Below are positions 8,039 to 16,496 of a DNA stretch of 64,000 nt, piece after piece. Positions within the stretch are counted from its first letter, which is position 1. The number at the start of each line of letters is the position of its first letter. Origin of the DNA: Chloroflexota bacterium (GTDB taxonomy: Bacteria > Chloroflexota > Limnocylindria > Limnocylindrales > CSP1-4). Under the pieces are notes generated by a model that was not told the origin of the DNA, searched no databases, and saw only the letters and a program-made list of their open reading frames with translations. Made by a program: the position numbers and the translations under genes. The stretch covers positions 1-64,000 of the forward strand of contig PNAP01000031.1 of the NCBI GenBank assembly GCA_003169735.1. Direction: 5' to 3'.

Positions 8039-9387
8039 TCCCGCTCGAGGCGGCCGGGCTGGCGGGGTTGGCGGCCCTTGGCGCGTTCTTCGCGCGTCGG
8101 ACGCCAGCCTATGCCAGTGCGGTCGGGGCGCTTGGTCTGTTCGCGGCAGCGGGCGTCGCCCTGATCGTGCCGTGGGGTCAGACGCTCGTCGTCGGCCAGG
8201 TCGTGGTCACGGATGCGCCGTTCGTCCGTGCGGTCATCGCGGCCGCGGCCGGCTCGACGGCGCTCCTCTGCCTCATCGCGGCCGTGCTGGCACCGGAAGT
8301 CGAGCTGCCCATCGCCGCGGGCGTGGTCGTCGGCGGGCTCGCGGTAGCGCTCTCCCTGTCCGACGCCTCGACCGCGATCGTGCTGGGCGGCGCGGTCGGG
8401 TTCCTCGGCCTCGTCGGCGCGCGCGGCGCGTGGAGCGGTGCTTTCCGCCAGTTGGCGTTCGTGCCCGCCGTCGCACTGCTCGTCGTCCTGGTGGCCGGCG
8501 CGAAGGTCATCGCCGGAGAAGCCGCCGTGTCGGACGCGGCCATCGTCCTCGGGGCGCTGCTGGGCGTCGCGTTCGTGGCACGACTGGCGAGCGTGCCGGT
8601 GCATGCCGCGCCCCTTCGGCTGGCGCGCGGCGCCTCACTGCCGCTCGTTCCACTCCACGCCGCGCTCCTGCCGATCGCCTTCGTGCTGCCGGCGCTGGCG
8701 TGGCTGGCCGGGAGTCCGGTAGCGGCCGCGTTCCCCGGCTCGTGGCTCCAGCCGGTCCTGGTGTCGATCGGCGGAGCGACCATCGTCCTCGCCGCGCTGG
8801 CGATGTTCGTCCAGAACGACTTCGGGGCACTCATCGCCGTGCACACCATCGGCGACCTCGGGTTGGTCCTCGTGGGTCTCGGGACCGGTGGCGCGGCGCT
8901 GCCACAGATCGCCGTGTGGCTCATCGGTGTCGCCCTGATCAGGATGGCGATGGCAGGGTGGGCGATGATCGTCGCCGAGCGGTCCGGCTCGCGAACCATC
9001 CGCGGCTCGCGCGGCTGGGTGCATCTCGCCCCGCTGTCCCTGCCGGCGTTCGCGGTGGCCGTCGTGGTCGGCGTCGGCTGGCCCGGCTCGCTGCTCTTCG
9101 AAGCTCGACGTCAGATCCTCGAGGGCGCCGTCCCGGGCACGATGGGCGTCATCCTTACCGCCGCCTCGATCACCACCGCTCTCGGATACGTCCGCGTGCT
9201 CTGGACAGGGCTGCGCCATGCGCCCGAAGGACAGCGCGCGGTCCGCTTCCCGTGGTCGTGGCGCCTCGAACGATGGACGGCGTCGCTGCTGGCCATCGGA
9301 ATCGGTCTGATCCCGGCCGCCATCGCCGCCGGGCTCACCGGTCTTGATTCGGTCGCGGCGACCTGGCGCCCGTTCGCCGGGCCATAG
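8035..9387 (+). CDS. NuoN/MrpD-like antiporter-type membrane protein (remote)
   Basis: 450 residues, about 13-14 predicted membrane segments. The middle section RLASVPVHAAPLRLARGAS resembles the loop of NuoL/M/N/MrpD proteins (PFHxWLPDAHxxA type). The later LIAVHTIGDLGLVLVGLG matches the place of the LLAYSSIAQAGxxLxGL helix. Key charged residues of real proton-translocating subunits are only partly present, so the assignment is tentative. Start GTG 8035 overlaps the preceding stop by 4 nt. No other complex I subunit is nearby, so it is an orphan here. It ends 30 nt before convergent ndk. Confidence 0.45.
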   Translation: MIPLEAAGLAGLAALGAFFARRTPAYASAVGALGLFAAAGVALIVPWGQTLVVGQVVVTDAPFVRAVIAAAAGSTALLCLIAAVLAPEVELPIAAGVVVGGLAVALSLSDASTAIVLGGAVGFLGLVGARGAWSGAFRQLAFVPAVALLVVLVAGAKVIAGEAAVSDAAIVLGALLGVAFVARLASVPVHAAPLRLARGASLPLVPLHAALLPIAFVLPALAWLAGSPVAAAFPGSWLQPVLVSIGGATIVLAALAMFVQNDFGALIAVHTIGDLGLVLVGLGTGGAALPQIAVWLIGVALIRMAMAGWAMIVAERSGSRTIRGSRGWVHLAPLSLPAFAVAVVVGVGWPGSLLFEARRQILEGAVPGTMGVILTAASITTALGYVRVLWTGLRHAPEGQRAVRFPWSWRLERWTASLLAIGIGLIPAAIAAGLTGLDSVAATWRPFAGP

Positions 9388-9417
9388 CCTGCCCGGCCGG
9401 CGGCTGGCGACCCGATC

Positions 9418-9879
9418 TCAGTCCGCCGAGCCGTCCACCCAGCGGTCGATGTCGCGCTGGTACGCGTGCAACTCGTCGGCGGCGAACCAGAGCGCCAGTT
9501 CGGATGCCGCCGTCTCCGCCGAGTCCGACGAATGGACCAGGTTCTGGCCGGTCTCGAGCGCATAGTCGCCGCGGATCGAGCCGGGTGCCGCCTCGTGAGG
9601 ACGCGTGGCGCCGTTGATGGCGCGGCAGACGGCGATGGCATTCAGCCCTTCGAGGGCGACCGCGACAAGCGGCGCCGAAACGATGAAGTCGACCAGGCCC
9701 TTGTAGAACGGCTTGTCGCGGTGGACCGCGTAGTGGCGCTCCGCCAGCTCGCGTTCGACCTGGACGAGCTTGAGCCCGATGATCTTGAGGCCGCGCTGCT
9801 CGTAGCGGTCGAGGATCCGGCCGACGAGCAGCCGCTGCACGCCATCAGGCTTGATCAGGATCAGGGTACGTTCGATCAC
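9418..9879 (-). CDS. ndk: Nucleoside diphosphate kinase
   Basis: Transfers the gamma phosphate of NTPs to NDPs through a phospho-histidine. The 153-residue product begins with ERTLILIKPDGVQR and carries the nucleotide-binding GATRPHEAAPGSIRGDYA. The active-site histidine sits at about residue 116 in GQNLVHSSDS (family consensus NxxHGSDS). Start is GTG 9879, overlapping the upstream gene's stop in GTGA. It is the last gene of an M16 peptidase - helical protein - ndk operon, an unusual partnership for a housekeeping enzyme. Confidence 0.96.
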   Translation of the reverse strand: MIERTLILIKPDGVQRLLVGRILDRYEQRGLKIIGLKLVQVERELAERHYAVHRDKPFYKGLVDFIVSAPLVAVALEGLNAIAVCRAINGATRPHEAAPGSIRGDYALETGQNLVHSSDSAETAASELALWFAADELHAYQRDIDRWVDGSAD

Positions 9880-10964
9880 GTCGTCTCCTCGGCCGTGGCA
9901 CGCGCCGCGACGGCGCGCATGGATTGCTGATAGGCGGACAGGGCATCGGATTCGTGGCCGAGCGAGCGCAGCGCATCACCTCGGACGAGGTGCAGGGCCG
10001 CGACCGCGGGGTCGTCGCGGCTGGTCGTGCCGAGCGCCTGATCGGCCTGGGAGAGCACGACAGCGGCAAGTGCGCGGTCGAGTCGGAGCAGCAACGCCAG
10101 GCGTTCTGGCACCCCGATCAACTGGCCCTTGGCGATGGCCGCCTCGACCGCATCAAGTTCGCGTCCGGCCGCGCGCCCCGCCTCGACCGTTTCGGTCAGA
10201 TTGCCGCGCGGCGAGGGGGCCGCCCCGTTGGATCCTGTGCTCGACACCGTCCCCGGCGAGCCCGCACCAGCGGCCTCCAGCCCTTCGATCGACGCGCCGA
10301 ACGGCTCGACCGGGATGGCCGGCCAGGTCACCTCGGCCGGGTCGCCGACCTCTCGGCCGCCGGCCAGCGCGCCCCACGCGACCGTGCCGAGCGGGAGCGG
10401 CGTGGGGATCGAGCCCGCGGTCGACCATGCCTGGCTCCGTGCCTCGCCTGCGAACAATCGATCGACGTGTCCGCCGACCTGCTCCAGCACGCGCGCGGCG
10501 AGAGCACGTGCATCGAGGAGTTGGCCGGCCGTGTCCAGCGCCTCGGCGCAGATGAGGATGGCCATCGGCTCCATGCCGCCCTGATCGATATGTGCCTGGG
10601 CGGCGTCAGCCGCGCCGGCGAGGTCGCCGCTCCGCCAACGCGTCTCTGCCAGATCAGCCAGGGCGGGCGTGTCCAGCGTCCCCGCGCCGGCCATCTGCTC
10701 GAGCTCGGCCCGTGCCAGCGCGATCATGCCGCCGCGCAGGTGGATGCGCGCCAGTCGCGCATCGGCAGATCGATCGGAGGCGTCCGCGACGTGCACCGGG
10801 TGTGGGGCATCAGGGACGATCGGTCGCGCCAGAGGCGTGGACGAGGGCTCGGTAGTCACCGCCGCGGCCGATTCGGCCGCCGACTCCGCGCCCGGGTGGC
10901 CGTCGAGATCCGCGACATCCAGGCTGAGTTGGCCCGCAGGCGCGGTCGGTCGGGGATGTGTCAC
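9876..10964 (-). CDS. Alanine-rich, TPR-like helical protein
   Basis: 362 residues. An N-terminal stretch of about 60 residues is Pro/Ala/Ser-rich and probably disordered. Then come repeated amphipathic helices (LARAELEQMAGAG, LADLAETRWRSGDLAGAADA) of the size and spacing of tetratricopeptide repeats. A low-complexity section (about residues 190-260) precedes a C-terminal helical pair. No signal peptide or membrane segment is seen. It is overlapped by 4 nt at both ends (M16 peptidase upstream, ndk downstream), so expression is coupled. A scaffold or co-factor for the peptidase is possible; no function can be read from sequence. Confidence 0.7.
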   Translation of the reverse strand: MTHPRPTAPAGQLSLDVADLDGHPGAESAAESAAAVTTEPSSTPLARPIVPDAPHPVHVADASDRSADARLARIHLRGGMIALARAELEQMAGAGTLDTPALADLAETRWRSGDLAGAADAAQAHIDQGGMEPMAILICAEALDTAGQLLDARALAARVLEQVGGHVDRLFAGEARSQAWSTAGSIPTPLPLGTVAWGALAGGREVGDPAEVTWPAIPVEPFGASIEGLEAAGAGSPGTVSSTGSNGAAPSPRGNLTETVEAGRAAGRELDAVEAAIAKGQLIGVPERLALLLRLDRALAAVVLSQADQALGTTSRDDPAVAALHLVRGDALRSLGHESDALSAYQQSMRAVAARATAEETT

Positions 10965-12223
10965 GGCAGTGCCAGGTGTCGTTCCAGGGTCCGCCCGTAG
11001 CGCCCTGGAGCGATGACGGCAAGGGACAGCGCGTCATCACGGAAGAGGCGCGCCGCGACCTCGCGGATCTGCTCGGCGGTCACCGCATCGAGCGCGGCCA
11101 CGGCTTCGTCGAGCGTCATCACACGATCGTGCAGCGCTTCCTGCGCCCCGAGCCACGCGGAGAGGTTGCGGCTCTCCTCGAGGCGCAACTCCAGCCGGCC
11201 GACGGCGTAGTTGCGCGCCTTGGTGAGTTCTTCGGGCGGCACCAACTCGTCACGCAGGTCGGCAAGTTCGCGCAGCAGCGCCTTGAGCGTCTTCGCCAGG
11301 TCCTCCGGTGCCACGCCGGCGTAGAGCTGGAGGACGCCACAGTCGGAATAGTCGGTCGTGAACGAGTGGACGTCGTAGGCCAGGCCGGCCTCCTCGCGCA
11401 GGTGCAGGAAGAGCCGGCTGCTCGAACCGTCGCCGAGGACCGTGTTGAGCAATTCCAGCGCCCACTGGTCAGGGTGGTCACGCGGCAGGGCCGTCACGCC
11501 AAGGCAGAGATGTGCCTGGCTCGTCCCGCGCGGCTGGACGGTGAAGCGCTTGGCTGGCAGGTGGGGAGCAGCTCCGAACGTCGGCACCGCGCCATTCCCT
11601 CGGCCGAAGCTGGCGCTGACGAAGTCGACCGCCTGCTCGTGCGACAGGTCGCCGGCCACGGCGACCACGATGTTGGCCGGTCGATAGCCGGCCCGCCAGA
11701 ACTCGCGGATGTCGTCGTCGGCCAGCCCCCGCACGCTCGTCTCGTCACCCGCGATCTCCCAACCCAGCGACGTGTCGCCGAAGAACGTCTCGTCGAAGAC
11801 GTTGTAGATGTACTGGCCGGGATCGTCGCGGTAGGAGCGGATCTCCTCGACGATGATGTCGCGCTCACGGGCGATGTCCTCGCGGCGCAGCAGTGGGCGC
11901 GCCACGAGATCGGCAAGGACGCTGAAACCACGCTCCGCCTCACGCACGGGCAGGCGCGTCCAGTAGACGGTCGATTCGCGGTCGGTCGCGGCGTTGGACG
12001 TCCCGCCGACGCCCTCGATTGCCTCCGAGAGGGCACGGGTCGTCGGGAACGCCTCGGTCCCCTTGAAGGTCAGGTGCTCCATGAAGTGGGCCATCCCGGA
12101 GCGCTCGCGGCTCTCCAGGCGCGAGCCGACCAGCACGTACGCGGCCACCGCCAGCGACCGGGTCCCGGGCAGGCGTGCGGAGATGACGCGCGGCCCATCG
12201 GGCAGCTCGGTTCGTTGGAACAT
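10961..12223 (-). CDS. M16-family zinc metallopeptidase
   Basis: Processing-peptidase-like (PqqL/YmxG type) protein of 420 residues. The inverted zinc motif HxxEH is intact as HFMEH (His46, Glu49, His50), followed by LTFKGTEAFPT. The second half carries the R/Y-containing non-catalytic M16 domain with a GGxSSRLF-like element (GDGSSSRLFLHLREE) typical of the family. Cytoplasmic: no signal peptide is visible. Start ATG 12223 has TAGCAT at 12237-12232, 8 nt upstream, without a Shine-Dalgarno, so it is probably leaderless. It heads the operon with the helical protein and ndk. Confidence 0.9.
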   Translation of the reverse strand: MFQRTELPDGPRVISARLPGTRSLAVAAYVLVGSRLESRERSGMAHFMEHLTFKGTEAFPTTRALSEAIEGVGGTSNAATDRESTVYWTRLPVREAERGFSVLADLVARPLLRREDIARERDIIVEEIRSYRDDPGQYIYNVFDETFFGDTSLGWEIAGDETSVRGLADDDIREFWRAGYRPANIVVAVAGDLSHEQAVDFVSASFGRGNGAVPTFGAAPHLPAKRFTVQPRGTSQAHLCLGVTALPRDHPDQWALELLNTVLGDGSSSRLFLHLREEAGLAYDVHSFTTDYSDCGVLQLYAGVAPEDLAKTLKALLRELADLRDELVPPEELTKARNYAVGRLELRLEESRNLSAWLGAQEALHDRVMTLDEAVAALDAVTAEQIREVAARLFRDDALSLAVIAPGRYGRTLERHLALP

Positions 12224-12253
12224 CGCCCCGAATGCTACACGCGACGCGCCGTT

Positions 12254-12378
12254 GGCTGAGCGCGGCTAGCGAAGCCAAGCGCGTGCGCTCACCCTGCGCG
12301 GCTAGCAGGTGAGCGCAACAGACACCGCGATGGACGAGCCCAAGCGCGTCCGCTCATCCGCACGGTAGCGGATGAGCG
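12254..12378. repeat. Tandem structured repeats with covarying hairpins
   Basis: Between the permease stop and the M16 promoter two units 65 bp apart share CCAAGCGCGT (12275-12284 and 12340-12349), each followed immediately by a hairpin. Hairpin 1: GCGCTCACC 12285-12293 with GGTGAGCGC 12308-12316, extended by TGC/GCA past a bulged C. Hairpin 2: 12351-12361 with 12368-12378, 11 perfect pairs, CGCTCATCCGC type. Both arms change together (CACC/GGTG versus CATCC/GGATG), so pairing is preserved while sequence differs. A partial third arm (GGCTGAGCGC) lies at 12254-12263. The form is REP-like; no coding potential is seen. Confidence 0.7.
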
Positions 12379-12406
12379 CGACGAGCTCGGTCTGTAAGCG
12401 TGGCTC

Positions 12407-13768
12407 CTACTTGGGCAGCAGGGTCGTGATCTCGTTGGTGAGGAAGTAGATGGCGAAGGCGATCGAGACCACCCACATCAGCGGATGGATCTCGGACCAC
12501 TTCCGGCGAACCACCTTGATGAACACCCAGGTGATGAAGCCGGCGCCGATGCCGACTGTGATGCTGTACGTCAGCGGCATGAGGATGATGGTGAGGAGAG
12601 CAGGCAGCCCGTCCTCGATGTCGGCCACGTTGATGTCCTTGACGAGCGTGAACATCAGGTAGCCGACGAGGACCAGGGCCGGCGCGGTCGCCTGCGACGG
12701 GATCAGCTGCGTCAACGGCGCGAGCAGGATCGCGAACAGGAAAAGGATCCCGGTGACGACCGAGGTGAAGCCCGATCGGCCGCCTTCGGCCACGCCCGCC
12801 GCGCTCTCGATGTAGGTCGTGTTCGAAGAGACGCCACCGAAGCCGCCGGCGATGGCAGCGACACTGTCGACGATGAGGACGTTCTTGATGCCCGGTACCG
12901 AGCCGTCGGGATTCGCCAGGCCGGCTTCGGCGGCGATTCCGGTGACGGTGCCGATCGTGTCGAAGAAGTCGGACAGCATGATGGCGAAGATGGTCAGCAG
13001 CGCGGTGATGATGGGCAGCTTGCTGAACACCTCGCCCAGATCGAAGTTGCCGAGGGTCGTGAAGGTCGGCGCGAGCGTCAGGTTGGCCGGTACGCTCGAG
13101 ACGCCAGCGACGAGGGCGATAACGGCGGTCACCAGGATGCTGATGATGAGAGCGCCCTTGATCTTGAGCGCCCACAGGCCGAAGGTGATGAAGAGGCCGA
13201 TCACGAAGACGAACTGCGCCGGCGCCACGGGGAACGACAGCGTCACGAGGGTGCCGTCGCAGAACCCGAGCGTGGTCGAGTCCGGCGCGCACCCCGACAC
13301 GATGAACCCGCCGTTGGCGAAGCCGATGAAGAGGATGAAGAGTCCGATGCCCACCCCGATCGCGCGCTTCAGGGACAAGGGCACCGCGTTCATGATCGCT
13401 TCCCGGAATCCGACCAGGACCAGCAGCAAGATGACGATGCCCTCGAGGACGATGACGCCCATCGCGCCCTTGGCGTCGAGGCCCTGAGCCGTCAGCTGGA
13501 AGGCCACGACCGCATTGAGGCCCAGGCCGGCGGCGATGGCGAAGGGATACTTGCCGAAGACGCCCATCGCGATGGTCATGATTCCGGCGATGAGTGCGGT
13601 ACCGGCCGAGACGGCCACCGGGTCGAGCCCGAGTGGCTTGGCGATGATGGCCGGGTTCACGAAGATGATGTAGGCCATGACCATGAAGGTGGTCACGCCC
13701 GCACGGACTTCCGTGATCAGGTCGGTCTTGCGACCGCTGAAGTCGAAGTAGGAAGCGATGGCCTCCAT
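12407..13768 (-). CDS. AzgA/PbuG-type purine permease (NCS2)
   Basis: Membrane transporter of the nucleobase-cation symporter-2 superfamily, AzgA-like branch (adenine/hypoxanthine/guanine). The 453-residue product has the family's opening layout: a short N-terminus, RAGVTTFMVMAYIIFVNP, then a helix with AAGLGLNAVVAFQL (re-entrant strand). Later sections read GTVTGIAAEAGL and AIAGGFGGVSSNTTYIESAAG, with Asn/Thr/Glu residues that line the substrate site in family members. Start ATG 13768, with GGGAGGAACC about 13 nt upstream; the longer open frame upstream is not family-like. It stands alone, with no purine enzymes nearby, so the exact base is unknown. Confidence 0.88.
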   Translation of the reverse strand: MEAIASYFDFSGRKTDLITEVRAGVTTFMVMAYIIFVNPAIIAKPLGLDPVAVSAGTALIAGIMTIAMGVFGKYPFAIAAGLGLNAVVAFQLTAQGLDAKGAMGVIVLEGIVILLLVLVGFREAIMNAVPLSLKRAIGVGIGLFILFIGFANGGFIVSGCAPDSTTLGFCDGTLVTLSFPVAPAQFVFVIGLFITFGLWALKIKGALIISILVTAVIALVAGVSSVPANLTLAPTFTTLGNFDLGEVFSKLPIITALLTIFAIMLSDFFDTIGTVTGIAAEAGLANPDGSVPGIKNVLIVDSVAAIAGGFGGVSSNTTYIESAAGVAEGGRSGFTSVVTGILFLFAILLAPLTQLIPSQATAPALVLVGYLMFTLVKDINVADIEDGLPALLTIILMPLTYSITVGIGAGFITWVFIKVVRRKWSEIHPLMWVVSIAFAIYFLTNEITTLLPK

Positions 13769-13881
13769 AAGGCTCTGGGTTCCTCCCTCTGTCTGCGTCC
13801 CATGCGGTGCGACCGGGTTCCACCGTGGCCCAGCCGCCACACCCGCCTCGACCGGCTTCGACGAAGCCGAAGATCCCTGAT

Positions 13882-14343
13882 TCAGCCCCCGGCGGCACCC
13901 TCCTCCCCGGCCGGCTCCGACCCGCCACCGTCGAGCGCGGACAGCTCCATCTGCACGTACTCGGGGCTGGGCTCGAACCGGAACGATTCCTGCACCGGCC
14001 CATTCTCGGGCCGGGTCATGGGCGCGAACTCGATGACCACGCGCTCATCTCCCTGGACCAGGGTGTAGGTCAGGAGCTGATCGGGCCGCGTGTCGAACTC
14101 GAGGTGCTCGAAGGAATCGACGTTGATGGAGATGGACAGGGGTGTGAAGTAGGTCGAGGCGTCGGGCGTGTCCGTCACGATCCGCTCGACCCAACCCGTG
14201 CCGTGGGCGATCATCGCGCCGGCACGGAAGTAGCGGTACGTGACCGTCTGCTTGAGGAGCGGCCGCAGCAGATGGTGCATGTCGGTCGGCGTCGAGACCA
14301 GTCCGCTGTTGACGAAGAACTTGGCCGGCGGCTCGAACGACAC
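13882..14343 (-). CDS. Conserved-looking small soluble protein, unknown
   Basis: About 153 residues beginning SFEPPAKFFVNSGLVSTPTD, with alternating strand-like segments (TYRYFRAGAMIAHGTGWVER, then LSISINVDSFEHLEF) and an acidic, Gly/Ala-rich tail. I do not recognise the family; the pattern suggests a compact beta-rich fold. Start: GTG 14343 is preferred over ATG 14373. TACCAT at 14356-14351 ends 7 nt before the GTG, matching the leaderless pattern of the neighbourhood. It is divergent from coaX and upstream of the purine permease with a 113-nt gap. Confidence 0.65.
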   Translation of the reverse strand: MSFEPPAKFFVNSGLVSTPTDMHHLLRPLLKQTVTYRYFRAGAMIAHGTGWVERIVTDTPDASTYFTPLSISINVDSFEHLEFDTRPDQLLTYTLVQGDERVVIEFAPMTRPENGPVQESFRFEPSPEYVQMELSALDGGGSEPAGEEGAAGG

Positions 14344-14421
14344 GCTGGCGATGGTAACGCAGGCCAATGCCATCGGTGGGCCGATTCGGCCGGCCGACAG
14401 CCCACACGTATCATCGACAGC

Positions 14422-15204
14422 ATGTTGGTGGCTATCGACGTCGGGAACAGCGAGGTCAAGCTTGCCCTCGTGCGGGACGGGCGCGTGCTGGCGGTGCGTC
14501 GCGCGCCGACACGCGCGCGCGCCGCGTCCTACGACGTGGAGGGTCTGCTCGTCGCCGCCCTCGAGAACGCCAGCTCGTCGACCATCGACGCTATCGCGAT
14601 GGTCAGCGTCGTGCCGCGGTGGGGCGAGGCCGTCACCGAGTTCGCGGCGCGCATAGGCCGGCCGCTCCTCGTCGCGGACGCGGGCACCATCCCGATGTCC
14701 GTGCGACTGCCGCAGCCCGGTGCCGTGGGCGCCGATCGCCTGCTCGATGCCTTCGCGGCGCTGCGGCTGCATGGCGCCCCGGTCATCGTGGTCGACCTTG
14801 GGACTGCCACCACGGTCGATGCGGTGGCCGCCGACGGCGCATTCGTTGGCGGAGCCATCGCGCCCGGGTTGAGCCTCGGCCTCGTGGCACTCTCGTCGGG
14901 GACGGCGCGACTCCCTCACGTCTCGCTCGCGACGCCGGGGCGGGCGATCGGGCGCGACACGGATGAGGCGATCCGCAGCGGCGCCGTCTTCGGACATGTC
15001 GGCGTGGTGCGCGAATTGACGACGCGGATCGCCGGGGAGCTCGTGCCGCCTGGAGCACCGCGACCGACCGTCGTCGTCACCGGCGGGCTGTCGGCCGCCC
15101 CATGGGTGGAATTGCTGGACGACGTCGACATCATCGATCCGCAACTGACCCTCAAGGGCCTCTCGCTGCTGCACGCTGAGGTCGGCGTGGTGGTCGCCTC
15201 GTGA
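14422..15204 (+). CDS. coaX: Type III pantothenate kinase
   Basis: First step of coenzyme A synthesis: ATP-dependent phosphorylation of pantothenate (CoaX family, ASKHA fold). The 260-residue product opens with LVAIDVGNSEVKL (phosphate loop with catalytic Asp6). The central PGAVGADRL and DLGTATTVDAVAADGAFVGG correspond to the pantothenate and second phosphate motifs, and VVVTGGLS is the adenosine motif. Start ATG 14422: TATCAT at 14409-14414 lies 7 nt upstream, so it is probably leaderless. It begins a plus-strand operon with coaBC and the S66 peptidase, followed by panB and panC, which make the substrate. Confidence 0.95.
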   Translation: MLVAIDVGNSEVKLALVRDGRVLAVRRAPTRARAASYDVEGLLVAALENASSSTIDAIAMVSVVPRWGEAVTEFAARIGRPLLVADAGTIPMSVRLPQPGAVGADRLLDAFAALRLHGAPVIVVDLGTATTVDAVAADGAFVGGAIAPGLSLGLVALSSGTARLPHVSLATPGRAIGRDTDEAIRSGAVFGHVGVVRELTTRIAGELVPPGAPRPTVVVTGGLSAAPWVELLDDVDIIDPQLTLKGLSLLHAEVGVVVAS

Positions 15205-16496
15205 CCGAGTCGCGCACGCCGCTCGCCGGCCGGTTCGTGCTGCTCGGCGTGACCGGTTCGATCGCCGCGTACAAAGCTGCCGAGCTGGTTCGGCTGCTGA
15301 CCACGGCCGGCGCCGATGTCCAGGTGCTGATGACCCCGACGGCGGCGCACTTCATCGGGCCGCTGACCATGGAGACGCTCAGCCGGCGCCGGGTGATGCT
15401 CGATCCGTTGGAGCTGCTGCCGGACCATCGCATCGGGCACATCGTCGCGGCGGACGCGGCCGATGCCATCCTCGTGGCGCCGGCCACGGCTCGCTGGCTC
15501 GGCGCCATGGCAAACGGCTTGGCCGATGACATCGTCACGGCCACGTGCCTTGCGTCCCCTGCCCCGGTCGTCGTCGCGCCGGCGATGGACGGCGACATGT
15601 ACGCGCATCCGGCCACGCGCCACAACATCGAGCGGCTGCGCGGGTATGGCTACGCCATCGTCGAGCCCGAGATCGGTCCGCTGGCATCGGGCCAGACCGG
15701 CGTCGGGCGCCTCGCCGACCCGGCGCGCCTCCTCGCTGCGGTCGAGGCTGCCGTAGCGGGCAAGCCAGTTCGAGCGCCCGACCCAGCCGCCCGCCCGCCC
15801 GCCATCGACCGTGCGGTCCCACAGGACTTGGCCGGGTGGCACATCGTCGTGACCGCCGGCGGCACCGCGGAGCCCATCGACCCGGTGCGATACATCGGCA
15901 ATCGCTCCAGCGGACGGATGGGCGTGGCGGTCGCGGAGGCGGCGCTTGCGCGCGGCGCACGCGTGACCCTCATCCACGGCCAGACGAGCGTGCCGCTCCC
16001 GGACGCTGCCCAGCTCATCAGCACCCCGACCGCGGCCGAGATGCGCACCGCGGTCCTCGCCGCGCTCTCCGACGCCGACGCCGACGCATTGATCATGGCA
16101 GCAGCGGTCGCCGACTTCCGACCGAAGCAGTCGGCCCCGAAGAAGCTCGCCCGCGCTGCCGGCCTGACGCTCGAGCTGGAGCCGACCGAGGACATCCTGG
16201 CCGAAGCCGTCGCCGTTGCGCGGACCCAGGCTCGCCCGCCCGTGATGGTCGGCTTTGCGGCCGAGACCGGCTCGTTGGATCGCGTCGCCGAGAAGGCCGC
16301 ACGCAAAGGTGTCGACCTGTTGGTCGCGAATGACGTCAGCGAGCCTGGATCCGGGTTCGGCACCGACACGAACCGCGTGACGTTGATCGTCCCCGGCAGC
16401 CCGCCCGAAGCGTGGCCGCAGATGTCCAAGTCCCAGGTGGCGCATCGGCTCCTTGATCGCGTGCTGGCCGTCCGCACCGATGCAGCTTCCAGGTGA
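15201..16496 (+). CDS. coaBC: Bifunctional phosphopantothenoylcysteine decarboxylase/synthetase
   Basis: Joins cysteine to 4'-phosphopantothenate (CoaB) and decarboxylates the product (CoaC, FMN-dependent). The 431-residue product has an N-terminal CoaC flavoprotein domain: GVTGSIAAYKAAELVRLL, LVAPATARWLGAMANGLADD (PASANT-like loop) and APAMDGDMY. The C-terminal CoaB domain starts near residue 210 with VVTAGGTAEPIDPVRYIGNR-type sequence (about residues 215-234) and includes ANDVSEPGSGFGTDTNRV. The start GTG 15201 overlaps coaX by 4 nt, and the stop overlaps the next gene by 4 nt. Confidence 0.95.
   Translation: MTESRTPLAGRFVLLGVTGSIAAYKAAELVRLLTTAGADVQVLMTPTAAHFIGPLTMETLSRRRVMLDPLELLPDHRIGHIVAADAADAILVAPATARWLGAMANGLADDIVTATCLASPAPVVVAPAMDGDMYAHPATRHNIERLRGYGYAIVEPEIGPLASGQTGVGRLADPARLLAAVEAAVAGKPVRAPDPAARPPAIDRAVPQDLAGWHIVVTAGGTAEPIDPVRYIGNRSSGRMGVAVAEAALARGARVTLIHGQTSVPLPDAAQLISTPTAAEMRTAVLAALSDADADALIMAAAVADFRPKQSAPKKLARAAGLTLELEPTEDILAEAVAVARTQARPPVMVGFAAETGSLDRVAEKAARKGVDLLVANDVSEPGSGFGTDTNRVTLIVPGSPPEAWPQMSKSQVAHRLLDRVLAVRTDAASR

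Noticed and set aside
12254..12378. CRISPR-like array
   Set aside because: Only two full units, hairpins differ between units and no constant spacer length or cas genes.
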